Assembly: GCA_008682415.1 (NCBI GenBank) | Contig: VANK01000003.1 | Location: 310,001-374,000 of the forward strand | Source: Acidobacteria bacterium AB60 | GTDB taxonomy: Bacteria > Acidobacteriota > Terriglobia > Terriglobales > Acidobacteriaceae | Reading direction: 5' to 3' | Length of the DNA: 64,000 nucleotides | Shown here: positions 52,814 through 61,377 of the stretch, one piece after another | How the letters are laid out: each line of letters opens with the position of its first letter | Numbering within the stretch: position 1 is the stretch's first letter | Made by a program: the position numbers and the translations under genes | The notes under the pieces: model-generated | The model's database searches: none | The model's input: only the letters and a program-made list of their open reading frames with translations | What the model was told of the DNA's origin: nothing

Positions 52814-54454
52814 TCAGCGGCCGCGGTAGACCAGCTCGCAAAGCGTGCAGTCGTCCTGGCTCTCCTGCTGTCCCTGGAAGCGGGCGAGGCGATGCAGGAT
52901 CTGGTCGAGGCCCGCGCGGTGGAGGATGGCTTCCAACTCCATTTCGCCGAACTGCTCGCCCCGGCCGTTCTCGGCTTCGGTGATGCCGTCAGTAAAGAGG
53001 AGGATGCGATCACCGGGTGTGAGGCTGGTGAAGCCCGGCTTGTACTGGGCGCCGGGAACGAGTCCGACGACGAGATTGCTTTCTTGCAGTTGACGGGTTC
53101 CCGACGCGGTGACGACCACGGGGGGCACATGGCCGCAGTTGAGGTATTCGACTTTGCCGTTGGGCCAGATCTTGAGCAGGACCATGGTGGCGTACTTGCC
53201 CACGCCGCGATCGATGAGGAACTGATTGACGACCGCGGCGAGCTCGGGCAGTTCCTGGCGGGTGAGGAGCTGGGCGTGGATGATGCCCTGCAGGGTGGCG
53301 GCGACGATGGAGGCGGCCACACCTTTTCCGGAGACGTCGGCGACGACGGTGCAGATGCAGTTGTCGACGGTGGTGGCGTCGAAGAAGTCTCCGCCGATGG
53401 CGCGGCAGGGCACGGTTCGGGCTTCGAAGGACGCGAAGGACACAGTGGGCAGTTTGAAGGACATGAGGCCGGCGTGAATGCGAGCGGCGACGGCAAGTTC
53501 TTCCCGGGCGAGGGTGTGCTTCAGCTCGGCCTGTGCCAGAAGCGCATTTTCAAGGAGAGTGGCGGCTTCAACGGCGACCATCTCGAGCACCTCATGGTCG
53601 ATGGCGCTCAGGTGGCCGGGGCGAATCTGGCTGTCGAGGTAGAGCAGGCCTAGCAGGCGATTGGGCTGGGTCGACGGGGAGTGCTTGCGGAGGGGGATGC
53701 AGTAGATGGCGCGAATGGAGTTAGCGACGATGCTGGCCCACTCGGAGGTGCTGTGGTCGGCGAGGGTGTCACTGACGGAAAACTTTGATTCGCTCTCGAT
53801 GGCTTTCTGCATGGCGCGGCGGGAGATGGTGGGATCGTCCTCGACCGATTTGCCGTCGCCGCGGAGGCCGAGGGCGAGGCGCATCTCGCCGTTCTCGCAG
53901 AGGAAGACGAATCCGCGTTCGACGCCGGTGAGCTTGATGGAGGACTCAAGGAGGACGCGCAGGATGTCGTCGATGGCACCCATGGCGTTGAGGCGGCGCG
54001 CGGAGTTGATGAGGAAGCTGAGCTGCTCCATCTGATGGGCGCCAGGCTGGGGTTCCTGCAAACCGGGCGCCAGGGAGGAGAAGGCGCGGAGGAGGCTCGC
54101 TGTGAAGGGTTCGGTAGGCCCGGGCTTCCTGGTGACCTGATTCTGGAAGCGGTAGACGGGAGCGGAGAGGGAACCGAACTGCAGGATATCGCCGGCGTTC
54201 AGGCGCGCGGACTCTACGCGGTTGCCGTTGAGGTAGGTACCGTGCGAACTCTTCTGGTCGACGATCTCATAGTGGCTGTTGACGCGGTGGATGGAGGCGT
54301 GACGACGCGAGACGTAGCTGTCGGTCAGGACGAGGTCCTGGTCGAGGGACCGTCCGATGGACGTGGAGGGCCGCTCGAGCGGTATGAGGTGTTCGCCGCT
54401 CGCATCCGTGTAAAGGAGTGACGGTAGCTCGTCCGTGGGCGTCATCAGCGACAT
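52814..54454 (-). CDS. FHA-GAF-PP2C (SpoIIE/RsbU-type) phosphatase
   Basis: A 546-residue signalling protein. An FHA domain (about 15-100) has the phosphothreonine-binding words GRSLDQDLVL, VSRRHASIHR and HGTYLNGNRV. A GAF domain (about 135-305) follows, then a coiled linker (LLAQAELKHTLAREELAVAARI) and a SpoIIE-type PP2C domain (about 330-545) with GGDFFDA, VADVSGKGV and LTPGDRILLFTDGITEAEN. It likely dephosphorylates a partner anti-anti-sigma or other Ser/Thr-phosphoprotein. It follows the Ser/Thr kinase on the same strand (73-base gap to ATG 54454), suggesting the FHA domain reads that kinase's phosphorylation. Confidence 0.93.
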   Translation of the reverse strand: MSLMTPTDELPSLLYTDASGEHLIPLERPSTSIGRSLDQDLVLTDSYVSRRHASIHRVNSHYEIVDQKSSHGTYLNGNRVESARLNAGDILQFGSLSAPVYRFQNQVTRKPGPTEPFTASLLRAFSSLAPGLQEPQPGAHQMEQLSFLINSARRLNAMGAIDDILRVLLESSIKLTGVERGFVFLCENGEMRLALGLRGDGKSVEDDPTISRRAMQKAIESESKFSVSDTLADHSTSEWASIVANSIRAIYCIPLRKHSPSTQPNRLLGLLYLDSQIRPGHLSAIDHEVLEMVAVEAATLLENALLAQAELKHTLAREELAVAARIHAGLMSFKLPTVSFASFEARTVPCRAIGGDFFDATTVDNCICTVVADVSGKGVAASIVAATLQGIIHAQLLTRQELPELAAVVNQFLIDRGVGKYATMVLLKIWPNGKVEYLNCGHVPPVVVTASGTRQLQESNLVVGLVPGAQYKPGFTSLTPGDRILLFTDGITEAENGRGEQFGEMELEAILHRAGLDQILHRLARFQGQQESQDDCTLCELVYRGR

Positions 54455-54527
54455 TCTAAGGCAGTCTTCTCCAGGCAGCGGATAACTTTCTGGCCGGGTG
54501 GGCCCTGGCGGCCTGAGCAAACAACCA

Positions 54528-55499
54528 TCACGAATGGAAGCGCCGCCGGAATATGGGAGGCTTCAGCTCGCTGAGGCGGAGGGCACGCGCGACCTCGGCG
54601 GCCGATTGATAGCGATCGGCGGGACCGAAGCGCAGGCACCTCTGCACCACGGCATCCCAGCGATGCGCAGCCGGCACGTCCAGCAATCTGCCGGCGGGGC
54701 GTTTGCCTCGCGCCAACTCGTGCAGGACCACGCCGAGTGCGTAGATATCGGTGGAGGCGGTTATCGGGCCTCCCTGAAACTGCTCCGGTGCACGGCAGGC
54801 GGAGGGGCCGAGGAATTCTCCGGGCGCGGCCAGAGCAGTATCGGCGTTTCCGGAGATCGTACATACCTCGTATGCGGGTCCAAAGTCCATCACCACGGCA
54901 CGCCTGCGCCCATCGCAGTCCAGGAGCATGATGTTCCGGGTCTTCAGATCGCGATGGACGATGCCGGCAGCGTGCATAGTGGTCAGCGCCTGGCAAATGT
55001 CGAGCGCGATCGATCGGGCTTCGGAATGGCGGAGCGGTCCTCGCCTTAATGCGTCAGCAAGAGTGATGCCCTCCAGGAATTCCATGGTCATCAAGGCACT
55101 TTTGTTCGCGCCTCTCGGATCCTTGAAGACGAATAGCTCGTGGATGCGGCAGATGGTGGCAGCGCTGACCAGCCGGGCGATTTGGACTTCTCTTTCGAAC
55201 TGGGCGAAGAGATGATCATTGCCGGCGATCTCTGGCCGGATGAGCTTGAGGGCGATGACGTGAGCCAGTTCGTAATCGAACGCTTCGTAGACCTCTCCCA
55301 TCCCGCCGCTTCCGAGCCAGCGGAGGATCTTGAAACGGCCAAGGACGACGTCGCCTTTGGCGAGCGTGGTGCGGCTGGTCTTGCGGAGAAGACCGCTGTC
55401 GTGCCCGGGCTTCGAGATCGCGGTATGCCGGTCGGCTGCTGCTCTTTCCGCCGCCTCCGTAAGAAGCGAAGCCAGGTGTTTCCAGGAGTCCAGAGTCAT
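54528..55499 (-). CDS. Ser/Thr protein kinase, single-domain
   Basis: A 323-residue Hanks-type kinase. The glycine loop is LGSGGMGEVY (residues 62-71), the ATP Lys is Lys85 (IALK), the helix C acids are near 102-104, and the catalytic loop is HRDLKTRN with Asp184. DFG (Asp205) and APEQF in the P+1 loop are intact, and the C-terminal lobe ends RYQSAAEVARAL. The N-terminal 50 residues are a short helix. There is no transmembrane helix or sensor domain, unlike most acidobacterial PknB-type kinases with WD40/TPR extensions. It is the first gene of a kinase/phosphatase pair. Confidence 0.93.
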   Translation of the reverse strand: MTLDSWKHLASLLTEAAERAAADRHTAISKPGHDSGLLRKTSRTTLAKGDVVLGRFKILRWLGSGGMGEVYEAFDYELAHVIALKLIRPEIAGNDHLFAQFEREVQIARLVSAATICRIHELFVFKDPRGANKSALMTMEFLEGITLADALRRGPLRHSEARSIALDICQALTTMHAAGIVHRDLKTRNIMLLDCDGRRRAVVMDFGPAYEVCTISGNADTALAAPGEFLGPSACRAPEQFQGGPITASTDIYALGVVLHELARGKRPAGRLLDVPAAHRWDAVVQRCLRFGPADRYQSAAEVARALRLSELKPPIFRRRFHS

Positions 55500-56039
55500 T
55501 GCGATCTTGCTGTCCTTGTCGAGGTGAAGGGAAGTGCCGTAGTTGCCTTAGAGAGCGATCCGGGGTGCAATTTCAGCAGCGAGGATGGTTGCTAGGCGGG
55601 CGATTGCGATACGCCGCACATGGCTGCGCCGTCACGCGAACCCAGTCGCGCGCCGACTGGGAGGCCCTGGGAAGGGCCCAAAGCAAGCACATCGCAAGAT
55701 CAAACAAAAACGGCAGATGAAGGATTCGCTGCACGGCGCCTCCGTCCCGATCCGGCCCGGACCCAGACGAAGTTTTAGTGACTGGCGGGAGGAATTCGTT
55801 TCATGAAAGGCGGATTTCGAGAATAGGGCGGCCGCGAGGGAACCGGCTCCGCGACAAGCCGGTTCGGAAACGTTCTATGCTCGGGGCGCGTCCGGTAATC
55901 GTCTCCCGGTTCGGGAGAAGGAGGAAGGACCGCAGCAAGTATCGCTTTTCCTTCGCCCGTGTCCGGGTTAACTTCCAGCAGCTTGCTTGACTGAGACAAA
56001 CAGGAGTGGTATTTGTTACTACACCTGTAGGAGGAAGTA
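55500..56039. other. divergent region upstream of the blaI-type operon
   Basis: About 540 bases between divergent signalling units. No convincing gene; frames here lack ribosome sites and homology. The region holds the promoter for the kinase pair and the BlaI-type operator at its right end. Confidence 0.4.
56019..56030 (+). promoter_or_regulatory. BlaI/CopY-type operator overlapping the ribosome binding site
   Basis: CTACA-CC-TGTAG is a perfect five-base dyad with the TACA-N2-TGTA core bound by BlaI/MecI/CopY repressors. It overlaps the AGGAGG site (56029-56034) of the BlaI gene, suggesting autorepression. Confidence 0.65.
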
Positions 56040-56423
56040 GTGGCGCTGCCGAAGCTGTCCAAGCTCGAGTTCCAGATCATGGACACGCTGTGGAACGGGA
56101 GCGAGTGTTCCATTCGCGAGATCCAGGAGGCGTTTCCCGCGAGAAAGCGGCCTGCCTATACCACCATCCAGACGACGGTCTACCGCATGGAGGCCAAGGG
56201 CATTGTTCACCGCGTGAGGAAGGTGGGCAATTTTCACGTCTTCGCGCCGGCCATCTCACGGGAAGCGGCGCAGCGGCGGCTGATCGACGACATTCTTGCG
56301 TTCTTCGGGGGCCGGGGACAACCCGTGATGGCTCACCTGATCGAGACGGGCAAGCTGTCGCTGGAGGACGTGAAGCAAGCCGAGCAGCTGCTGCGCAGCC
56401 AAACAAAGGAGAGACAGTCATGA
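56040..56423 (+). CDS. BlaI/MecI/CopY family transcriptional repressor
   Basis: A 127-residue winged-helix repressor from GTG 56040 (AGGAGG five bases upstream). The N-terminal domain has the family words LSKLEFQIMDTLWNG, SIREIQEAFP, YTTIQTTVYRMEAKGIVHR and a wing around GNFHVFAPA. The C-terminal dimerization helices follow (about 80-127). In BlaI/MecI systems the repressor is cleaved or released when a membrane M56 protease senses its signal. The next gene, an M56 protease, starts within the BlaI stop (ATGA overlap). The operator at 56019-56030 suggests self-regulation. Confidence 0.93.
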   Translation: MALPKLSKLEFQIMDTLWNGSECSIREIQEAFPARKRPAYTTIQTTVYRMEAKGIVHRVRKVGNFHVFAPAISREAAQRRLIDDILAFFGGRGQPVMAHLIETGKLSLEDVKQAEQLLRSQTKERQS

Positions 56424-58288
56424 ACTCCTGGTCCTTTGGAAGCGGAATTGCCGCAACCCTTGTCGCGCACCTCTGGCAATCGACCGCGATGGTTCTCGTT
56501 GCGTGGCTGATGACAGCAGCAATGCGCGAATCGCCGGCGCGCACGCGTTTCTTTATCTGGCTGACAGCGTATTTGAAGTTTCTGATTCCGTTTGCGCTGC
56601 TTACCAGGCTGGGAGCGCGGTGGGCGCCGCCCACGCGGCATGTTGAGATGCAACGGGTGGTTTACACCGTGATGGAAGTGTTCAACGAGCCGTTTGCTCG
56701 AGGCACGGGAATCGCCGGCGCGTGGAGACAATCCTCAGGAGAACACCTCCGTTTGTCAGGCCTGAGCTGGCTCGCGATCCTCTGGGCTTGCGGATTCGTG
56801 GTCATGATTGTGCGCTGGGCGCTTCAATGGGCGCGCGCCCGACGCGTGGTGCGCGACGCCAGGGCAGCCTGCCTGGGACGGGAGATTCGCGCCCTGGAAC
56901 GCGCGCAGGAGATCGTGGGATTGCGTCGTGCCATGCCGGTGCTGTTGACGCCGGCGGCGATTGAACCGGGCATCTTCGGAATCCTCAGACCGGTTCTACT
57001 GTGGCCGGAGCACCTTTCGCCGCAGTTGGATGATCTGCAGATCGAGACCATTCTCATTCATGAACTGGAACATGTGCGGCGCCGCGACAATCTCGTTTCG
57101 GCCCTCCAGGCGTTGGTGGAGGCCGTGTTCTGGTTTCATCCGGCGGTTTACTGGATGCGCTCGCGGATGAGCGAGGAGCGCGAGCGAGCATGCGACGAGA
57201 GGGTCATGGAGCACAGTGGCCATCCGGAGAAGTACGCGCAGGGCATTCTCGCGGTGTGTGCCTTCTGCCTGGAGCCGCCGCTCGCGTGCGTTGCCGGCGT
57301 GTCGGGCTCCGATTTGAAGAAGCGCGTTCTCCGAATCATGAGTCAGCATTCCGTCGTGGGGCTCAGCATTGGCCGCAAGGCTACCCTGGCGATGGCCGCT
57401 CTTCTGGTGATCATGCTGCCGGTTGGCTTTGGAGTGGTGCGCGGGCAATCGGGAGCAAGGCCTGACGGAACGAGCAGCGATACGGCCAATAACTTGCCCA
57501 AGTACGAGGTGGCCTCGATCAAGCCTTCCGTTTCGAGCGATGCCAAGAGCGGGATGAGCCGCATGTTGTTGATGCCGGACGGCATGAAGATTGAGGGTGT
57601 TCCGCTGCAAATGGTGCTGCGGGTCGCCTTTGGCGTGGAAGATGACCGCCTGGTAGGGCTCCCGTCATGGGCGCGGTCAAGCCGGTACGACATGGAAGCG
57701 AAGGTGTCCGCCGACGACGCTCCCCGCTTCGAGAAGCTCAAGGGGGAAGAACGCAATGCGATGTTGCTTCCGGTGCTCGAGGAGCGCATGGGGCTGAAGT
57801 ATCACCACGAAACCCGGGAGCTTCCGGTCTACAATCTCATCATCGCCAGGGGTGGGGCGAAACTAACCGAATCAAAGTCGCCTCCCCTGCCGCTGATTCC
57901 CGGTTCGTCGAAGCCTACGGACCCGAAAGAACCCATGGCCGGTGGCCGGATGATGATGAGCCCGGGGCGCATCGAGGCTGAGGGCGCGACGCTAGAAATG
58001 CTGGCTCATGGCTTGTCTGCGCAAGTGGGTCACACTGTCGCCAATAAGTCGGGATTGACGGGACGATATGACTACACGCTCGAATGGACTCCGGACAATG
58101 CGTCGCCACCACCCCCGGGGGGACCAGGCGGGCCGGGGCTCCCAGGAAAGATGGATGCGTCGAACGAGGCCACGCAAGTATCTCTCTTCACGGCGATTCA
58201 GGAGCAACTTGGACTGAAGCTCGAATCCGAAAAAGGCAAGGTGGACGTGATTGTGATCGACCACATCGACCAGCCATCGCCCAACTGA
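56420..58288 (+). CDS. M56 (BlaR1/MecR1-like) metalloprotease fused to TIGR03435 domain
   Basis: A 622-residue membrane protein. Residues 1-340 form the M56 module: N-terminal helices (ATLVAHLWQSTAMVLVAWLM), a further helix near 115-135, zinc motif HELEH (His214, His218) and the downstream ERERACDERV with the third ligand. A hydrophobic helix at about 315-340 precedes an extracytoplasmic TIGR03435 domain (about 360-620) with YEVASIKPS, GVPLQMVLRVAFGV, RYDMEAKVS and LGLKLESEKGKVDVIVID. The penicillin-binding sensor domain of BlaR1 is absent and TIGR03435 occupies its place. The start overlaps the BlaI stop; the next gene begins 21 bases after its stop. The sensed ligand is unknown. Confidence 0.9.
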   Translation: MNSWSFGSGIAATLVAHLWQSTAMVLVAWLMTAAMRESPARTRFFIWLTAYLKFLIPFALLTRLGARWAPPTRHVEMQRVVYTVMEVFNEPFARGTGIAGAWRQSSGEHLRLSGLSWLAILWACGFVVMIVRWALQWARARRVVRDARAACLGREIRALERAQEIVGLRRAMPVLLTPAAIEPGIFGILRPVLLWPEHLSPQLDDLQIETILIHELEHVRRRDNLVSALQALVEAVFWFHPAVYWMRSRMSEERERACDERVMEHSGHPEKYAQGILAVCAFCLEPPLACVAGVSGSDLKKRVLRIMSQHSVVGLSIGRKATLAMAALLVIMLPVGFGVVRGQSGARPDGTSSDTANNLPKYEVASIKPSVSSDAKSGMSRMLLMPDGMKIEGVPLQMVLRVAFGVEDDRLVGLPSWARSSRYDMEAKVSADDAPRFEKLKGEERNAMLLPVLEERMGLKYHHETRELPVYNLIIARGGAKLTESKSPPLPLIPGSSKPTDPKEPMAGGRMMMSPGRIEAEGATLEMLAHGLSAQVGHTVANKSGLTGRYDYTLEWTPDNASPPPPGGPGGPGLPGKMDASNEATQVSLFTAIQEQLGLKLESEKGKVDVIVIDHIDQPSPN

Positions 58289-58309
58289 TTCTCGAGTGGA
58301 GAAGAATGC

Positions 58310-61300
58310 GTGAGGCGAAGTTTCGCAAAGGCCCTGTTGGTTGCTGCGTTGATTCTCTGGTTTGGTGCGAGGAGCATCTTTGCGGCGGCGTATACCGGTC
58401 AGGTCACCTTCGGCGGAGTGCCCGTCCCCGGCGCGACAGTGACCGCTCGCCATGGTTCGGAGACAGTCGCTGTCCTTACTGATGAGCGCGGGGTCTTCCG
58501 GTTTGCGCAACTGGCGGATGGACCATGGCAGATCGAAATCAAGCTGCAGCTCTTCCAGACTCTTGAAAGGGAAGTCACGGTGGGACCCAGCGCCTCCGCT
58601 GCGGAGTTTTCCCTCGAGGCGTTGCCCCTCGCAGAGCTGACAGCCTTGTCGAAGACAGTGCTGCCGCGGGTGTTCTCCACACCCGCGCTACAGGTACCGG
58701 CGGAGAAGAAGACCGATGCCAACGCCACCGCGCCGGCCGACATGCCGAATCCGGAGAGTGGCAATGATGAGAGCGCGGACGGATTGCTTGTGAATGGCAG
58801 CGTGAACAATGCAGCCACCTCCCAGTTTTCACTAAGCCAGGCATTCGGCAACCGCCGCCCGAATTCGGGGAACCTCTACAACGGCGGATTCGCACTCATC
58901 TTCGACAACTCGGCGCTCGATGCGCGGCAGTATGCGCTGGCCGGTTACGATTCGCCGAAGCCGGCGTATGGCCGCCTCACGGCCGGCTTCACACTGGGCG
59001 GCCCGTTGAGGATTCCGCATGTGCTGCCGCGCGGCCCCAATCTCTTCATTGCTTATCAGGGAACGCGTGACCATGACGCGCGGACGGATTCTGCGCTGGT
59101 GCCCACAGCTGCGGAACGAGGCGGCAATCTTGCCGGCTCGCTGAACCAGCCCTCGACCATCGTTGATCCAGCGACGGGGCAGCCCTTTCCCGGCAGCGTT
59201 GTTCCGGTCAGCGCGCAGGCCCAAGATTTGCTTGCGCTCTATCCTTTGCCGAATGTGTCGGGCAATCCGCTCTATAACTATCAGGCGCCCTTGCTCAACT
59301 CCAGCCATCAGGATGTGGTGCAGTTGCGGCTTGACAAGACGCTGGGACGCCGCGATCAGCTTTACGGCAACTTCAATTTGCAGAGCTCGCGAGCGGACGC
59401 CCTGAGCCTGTTTCATTTCGACGACACCACGGACACCCTGGGGCTCAATACGAACATCAACTGGTCTCATCGGATTGCTCCCCGGCTGTTCGGCTATCTG
59501 AGCTATCACTTCAGCCGACAGAGGACGCTGGTGCGGCCGCAGTTTGAGAATCGCGAGAACATCTCCGCCGTGGCCGGCATCAGCGGCAACGACCAGGACC
59601 CCAGGCAATGGGGGCCGCCGGCTCTCAGCTTCTCGCGGGGGATAGCGGCGCTCGGTGATGGCCAAAGCGCCTTCAACCGCAACCGCACGGATGGCATCTC
59701 GCCGTCGCTGAGCGCCTTTCATCGCCGCCACAACGTTACGTTGGGCGGGGACGTGCGCTGGGAGCAGTTCAACGAGTACGCGCAGCAAGACCCGCGCGGG
59801 ACATTCACGTTCACGGGTGGGATCACTGGATCTGACCTGGCCGACTTTTTGATCGGCAGTCCCGATGCCAGTTCCATCGCCTTTGGCAACGCTGACAAGT
59901 ATCTTCGTCAGCGCGTGTATGATGCGTACGCCTCGGACGACTGGCGCATGCTTCCGAATCTGACGGTCAATGCGGGCGTGCGGTGGGAGTATGGCGCTCC
60001 CATGGCGGAGTTGCTGAATCGACTGGTGAATCTGGATGTGGCCGAGGGCTTTGCGCGCGTGGCGCCTGTGCTCGCCTCCGATCCTGTGGGTTCGCTCACG
60101 GGCAGGCACTATCCCCGTTCGCTGGTCAAGCCCGACCGGCTGGGCTTTGAGCCGCGGGTGGGTATCTCGTGGCGGCCGGTTCCCGCGTCGACGATCGTGG
60201 TGCGCGCCGGCTACGGGATCTACCATGACACTTCGGTTTATCTCGACTCCGTGCTCAAGCTCGCACAACAGGCGCCGCTTTCCCAGAGCGTGAATCAGCA
60301 GCACAGTGCGGCATGCCCTCTCACGCTCGCGGATGCATTTACGCCATGCGCGACCACAACGGCTCAGAGCTTGGCCATCGATCCCGGCTTTCGCGTGGGA
60401 TATGCGCAGACGTGGCAGCTCGGTGTGCAGAGCGATCTGCCCTTCGCCATGCAGGGTACGCTTACCTACCTGGGCGTGAAGGGGACTCACGGGGTGCAGG
60501 AGTTTTTGCCCAACAGTTATCCGCTGGGCGCGGAGAATCCGTGCCCGCAATGCCCGTCTGGGTTTCTCTACGAGGCTTCCGGGGGGAACTCGACGCGCCA
60601 GGCGGCGCAGGTGCAGTTGCGGCGCAGACTGCGAGCGGGGCTGATGGCATCTATTGCTTACACGTATTCGAAGTCGATCGATGATGATTCGCTGCTGGGA
60701 GGGCAAGGACACATCGCGGCATCCTCGCAGACGAATTGGCAAGCGCCTTCGTCGTCGTCGTCCGCGGCTGCGTCCACGTCGCCGGCCGCAGTGATCGCGC
60801 AAGACTGGTTGAATCTTGGCGCCGAGCGCTCGCTTTCCAGCTTCGATCAGCGGCATCTTTTCAATCTGCAGGCGCAGTACACCACGGGGCAGGGAATGGA
60901 GGGCGGCACGCTGCTGCGAGGTTGGCGCGGCCGGATGTTCAAGGAATGGACGCTGCTTACGCGGATTGACGGAGGCACGGGGATGCCGGAGACGCCGGTG
61001 TATCCGGCGACGGTTCCGGGCACGGGCTTCACCGGCCCCATGCGGCCGTCGCTCACTGGGGTGCCGATCAACGGAGGGTCGAATCACGCGCACGTCAATG
61101 CCGCGGCGTTTACCGCTCCGGCACCGGGCGCATGGGGAACGGCCGGCCGTAACTCCATCACCGGGCCTGCGACCTTCAGCCTGGATGGTGCGTTGCAGAG
61201 GACCTTTCGAGCCGGCAAGCGCTACTTTTTCGATGCCCGGCTGGATGCGACGAACTTGATGAATCATGCCGTGTACTCCAGCTGGAACACGACTGTCGGC

Positions 61301-61375
61301 AACGCACAGTTTGGATTGCCGGTGTCGGTTAGCCCGATGCGGAGTGTCCAGGGCACGTTCCGGGTGAGGTTCTAA
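58310..61375 (+). CDS. Oar-like outer-membrane beta-barrel with carboxypeptidase-regulatory domain
   Basis: A 1021-residue exported protein from GTG 58310. A signal peptide (ALLVAALILWFGARSIFA) leads to a regulatory beta-sandwich (about 25-105: YTGQVTFGGVPVPGATVTARHG). The segment where a TonB plug is expected (about 140-240) is short and lacks the usual plug words such as the DGVDN-type motif. The rest is a large TonB-receptor-type barrel (LTVNAGVRWEYG, FEPRVGISWRPVP, LRRRLRAGLMASIAYTYSKSID) ending GTFRVRF with the C-terminal Phe needed for outer-membrane insertion. It sits inside the BlaI/M56 operon, two bases ahead of the VWFA gene. Confidence 0.88.
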   Translation: MRRSFAKALLVAALILWFGARSIFAAAYTGQVTFGGVPVPGATVTARHGSETVAVLTDERGVFRFAQLADGPWQIEIKLQLFQTLEREVTVGPSASAAEFSLEALPLAELTALSKTVLPRVFSTPALQVPAEKKTDANATAPADMPNPESGNDESADGLLVNGSVNNAATSQFSLSQAFGNRRPNSGNLYNGGFALIFDNSALDARQYALAGYDSPKPAYGRLTAGFTLGGPLRIPHVLPRGPNLFIAYQGTRDHDARTDSALVPTAAERGGNLAGSLNQPSTIVDPATGQPFPGSVVPVSAQAQDLLALYPLPNVSGNPLYNYQAPLLNSSHQDVVQLRLDKTLGRRDQLYGNFNLQSSRADALSLFHFDDTTDTLGLNTNINWSHRIAPRLFGYLSYHFSRQRTLVRPQFENRENISAVAGISGNDQDPRQWGPPALSFSRGIAALGDGQSAFNRNRTDGISPSLSAFHRRHNVTLGGDVRWEQFNEYAQQDPRGTFTFTGGITGSDLADFLIGSPDASSIAFGNADKYLRQRVYDAYASDDWRMLPNLTVNAGVRWEYGAPMAELLNRLVNLDVAEGFARVAPVLASDPVGSLTGRHYPRSLVKPDRLGFEPRVGISWRPVPASTIVVRAGYGIYHDTSVYLDSVLKLAQQAPLSQSVNQQHSAACPLTLADAFTPCATTTAQSLAIDPGFRVGYAQTWQLGVQSDLPFAMQGTLTYLGVKGTHGVQEFLPNSYPLGAENPCPQCPSGFLYEASGGNSTRQAAQVQLRRRLRAGLMASIAYTYSKSIDDDSLLGGQGHIAASSQTNWQAPSSSSSAAASTSPAAVIAQDWLNLGAERSLSSFDQRHLFNLQAQYTTGQGMEGGTLLRGWRGRMFKEWTLLTRIDGGTGMPETPVYPATVPGTGFTGPMRPSLTGVPINGGSNHAHVNAAAFTAPAPGAWGTAGRNSITGPATFSLDGALQRTFRAGKRYFFDARLDATNLMNHAVYSSWNTTVGNAQFGLPVSVSPMRSVQGTFRVRF

Positions 61376-61377
61376 GC

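Noticed and set aside
58832..61267. 811-codon open frame on the minus strand opposite the Oar-like barrel gene
   Set aside because: Its translation is Arg/His-rich with no family features, and the plus strand encodes a coherent barrel with signal peptide. It is a codon-bias shadow.
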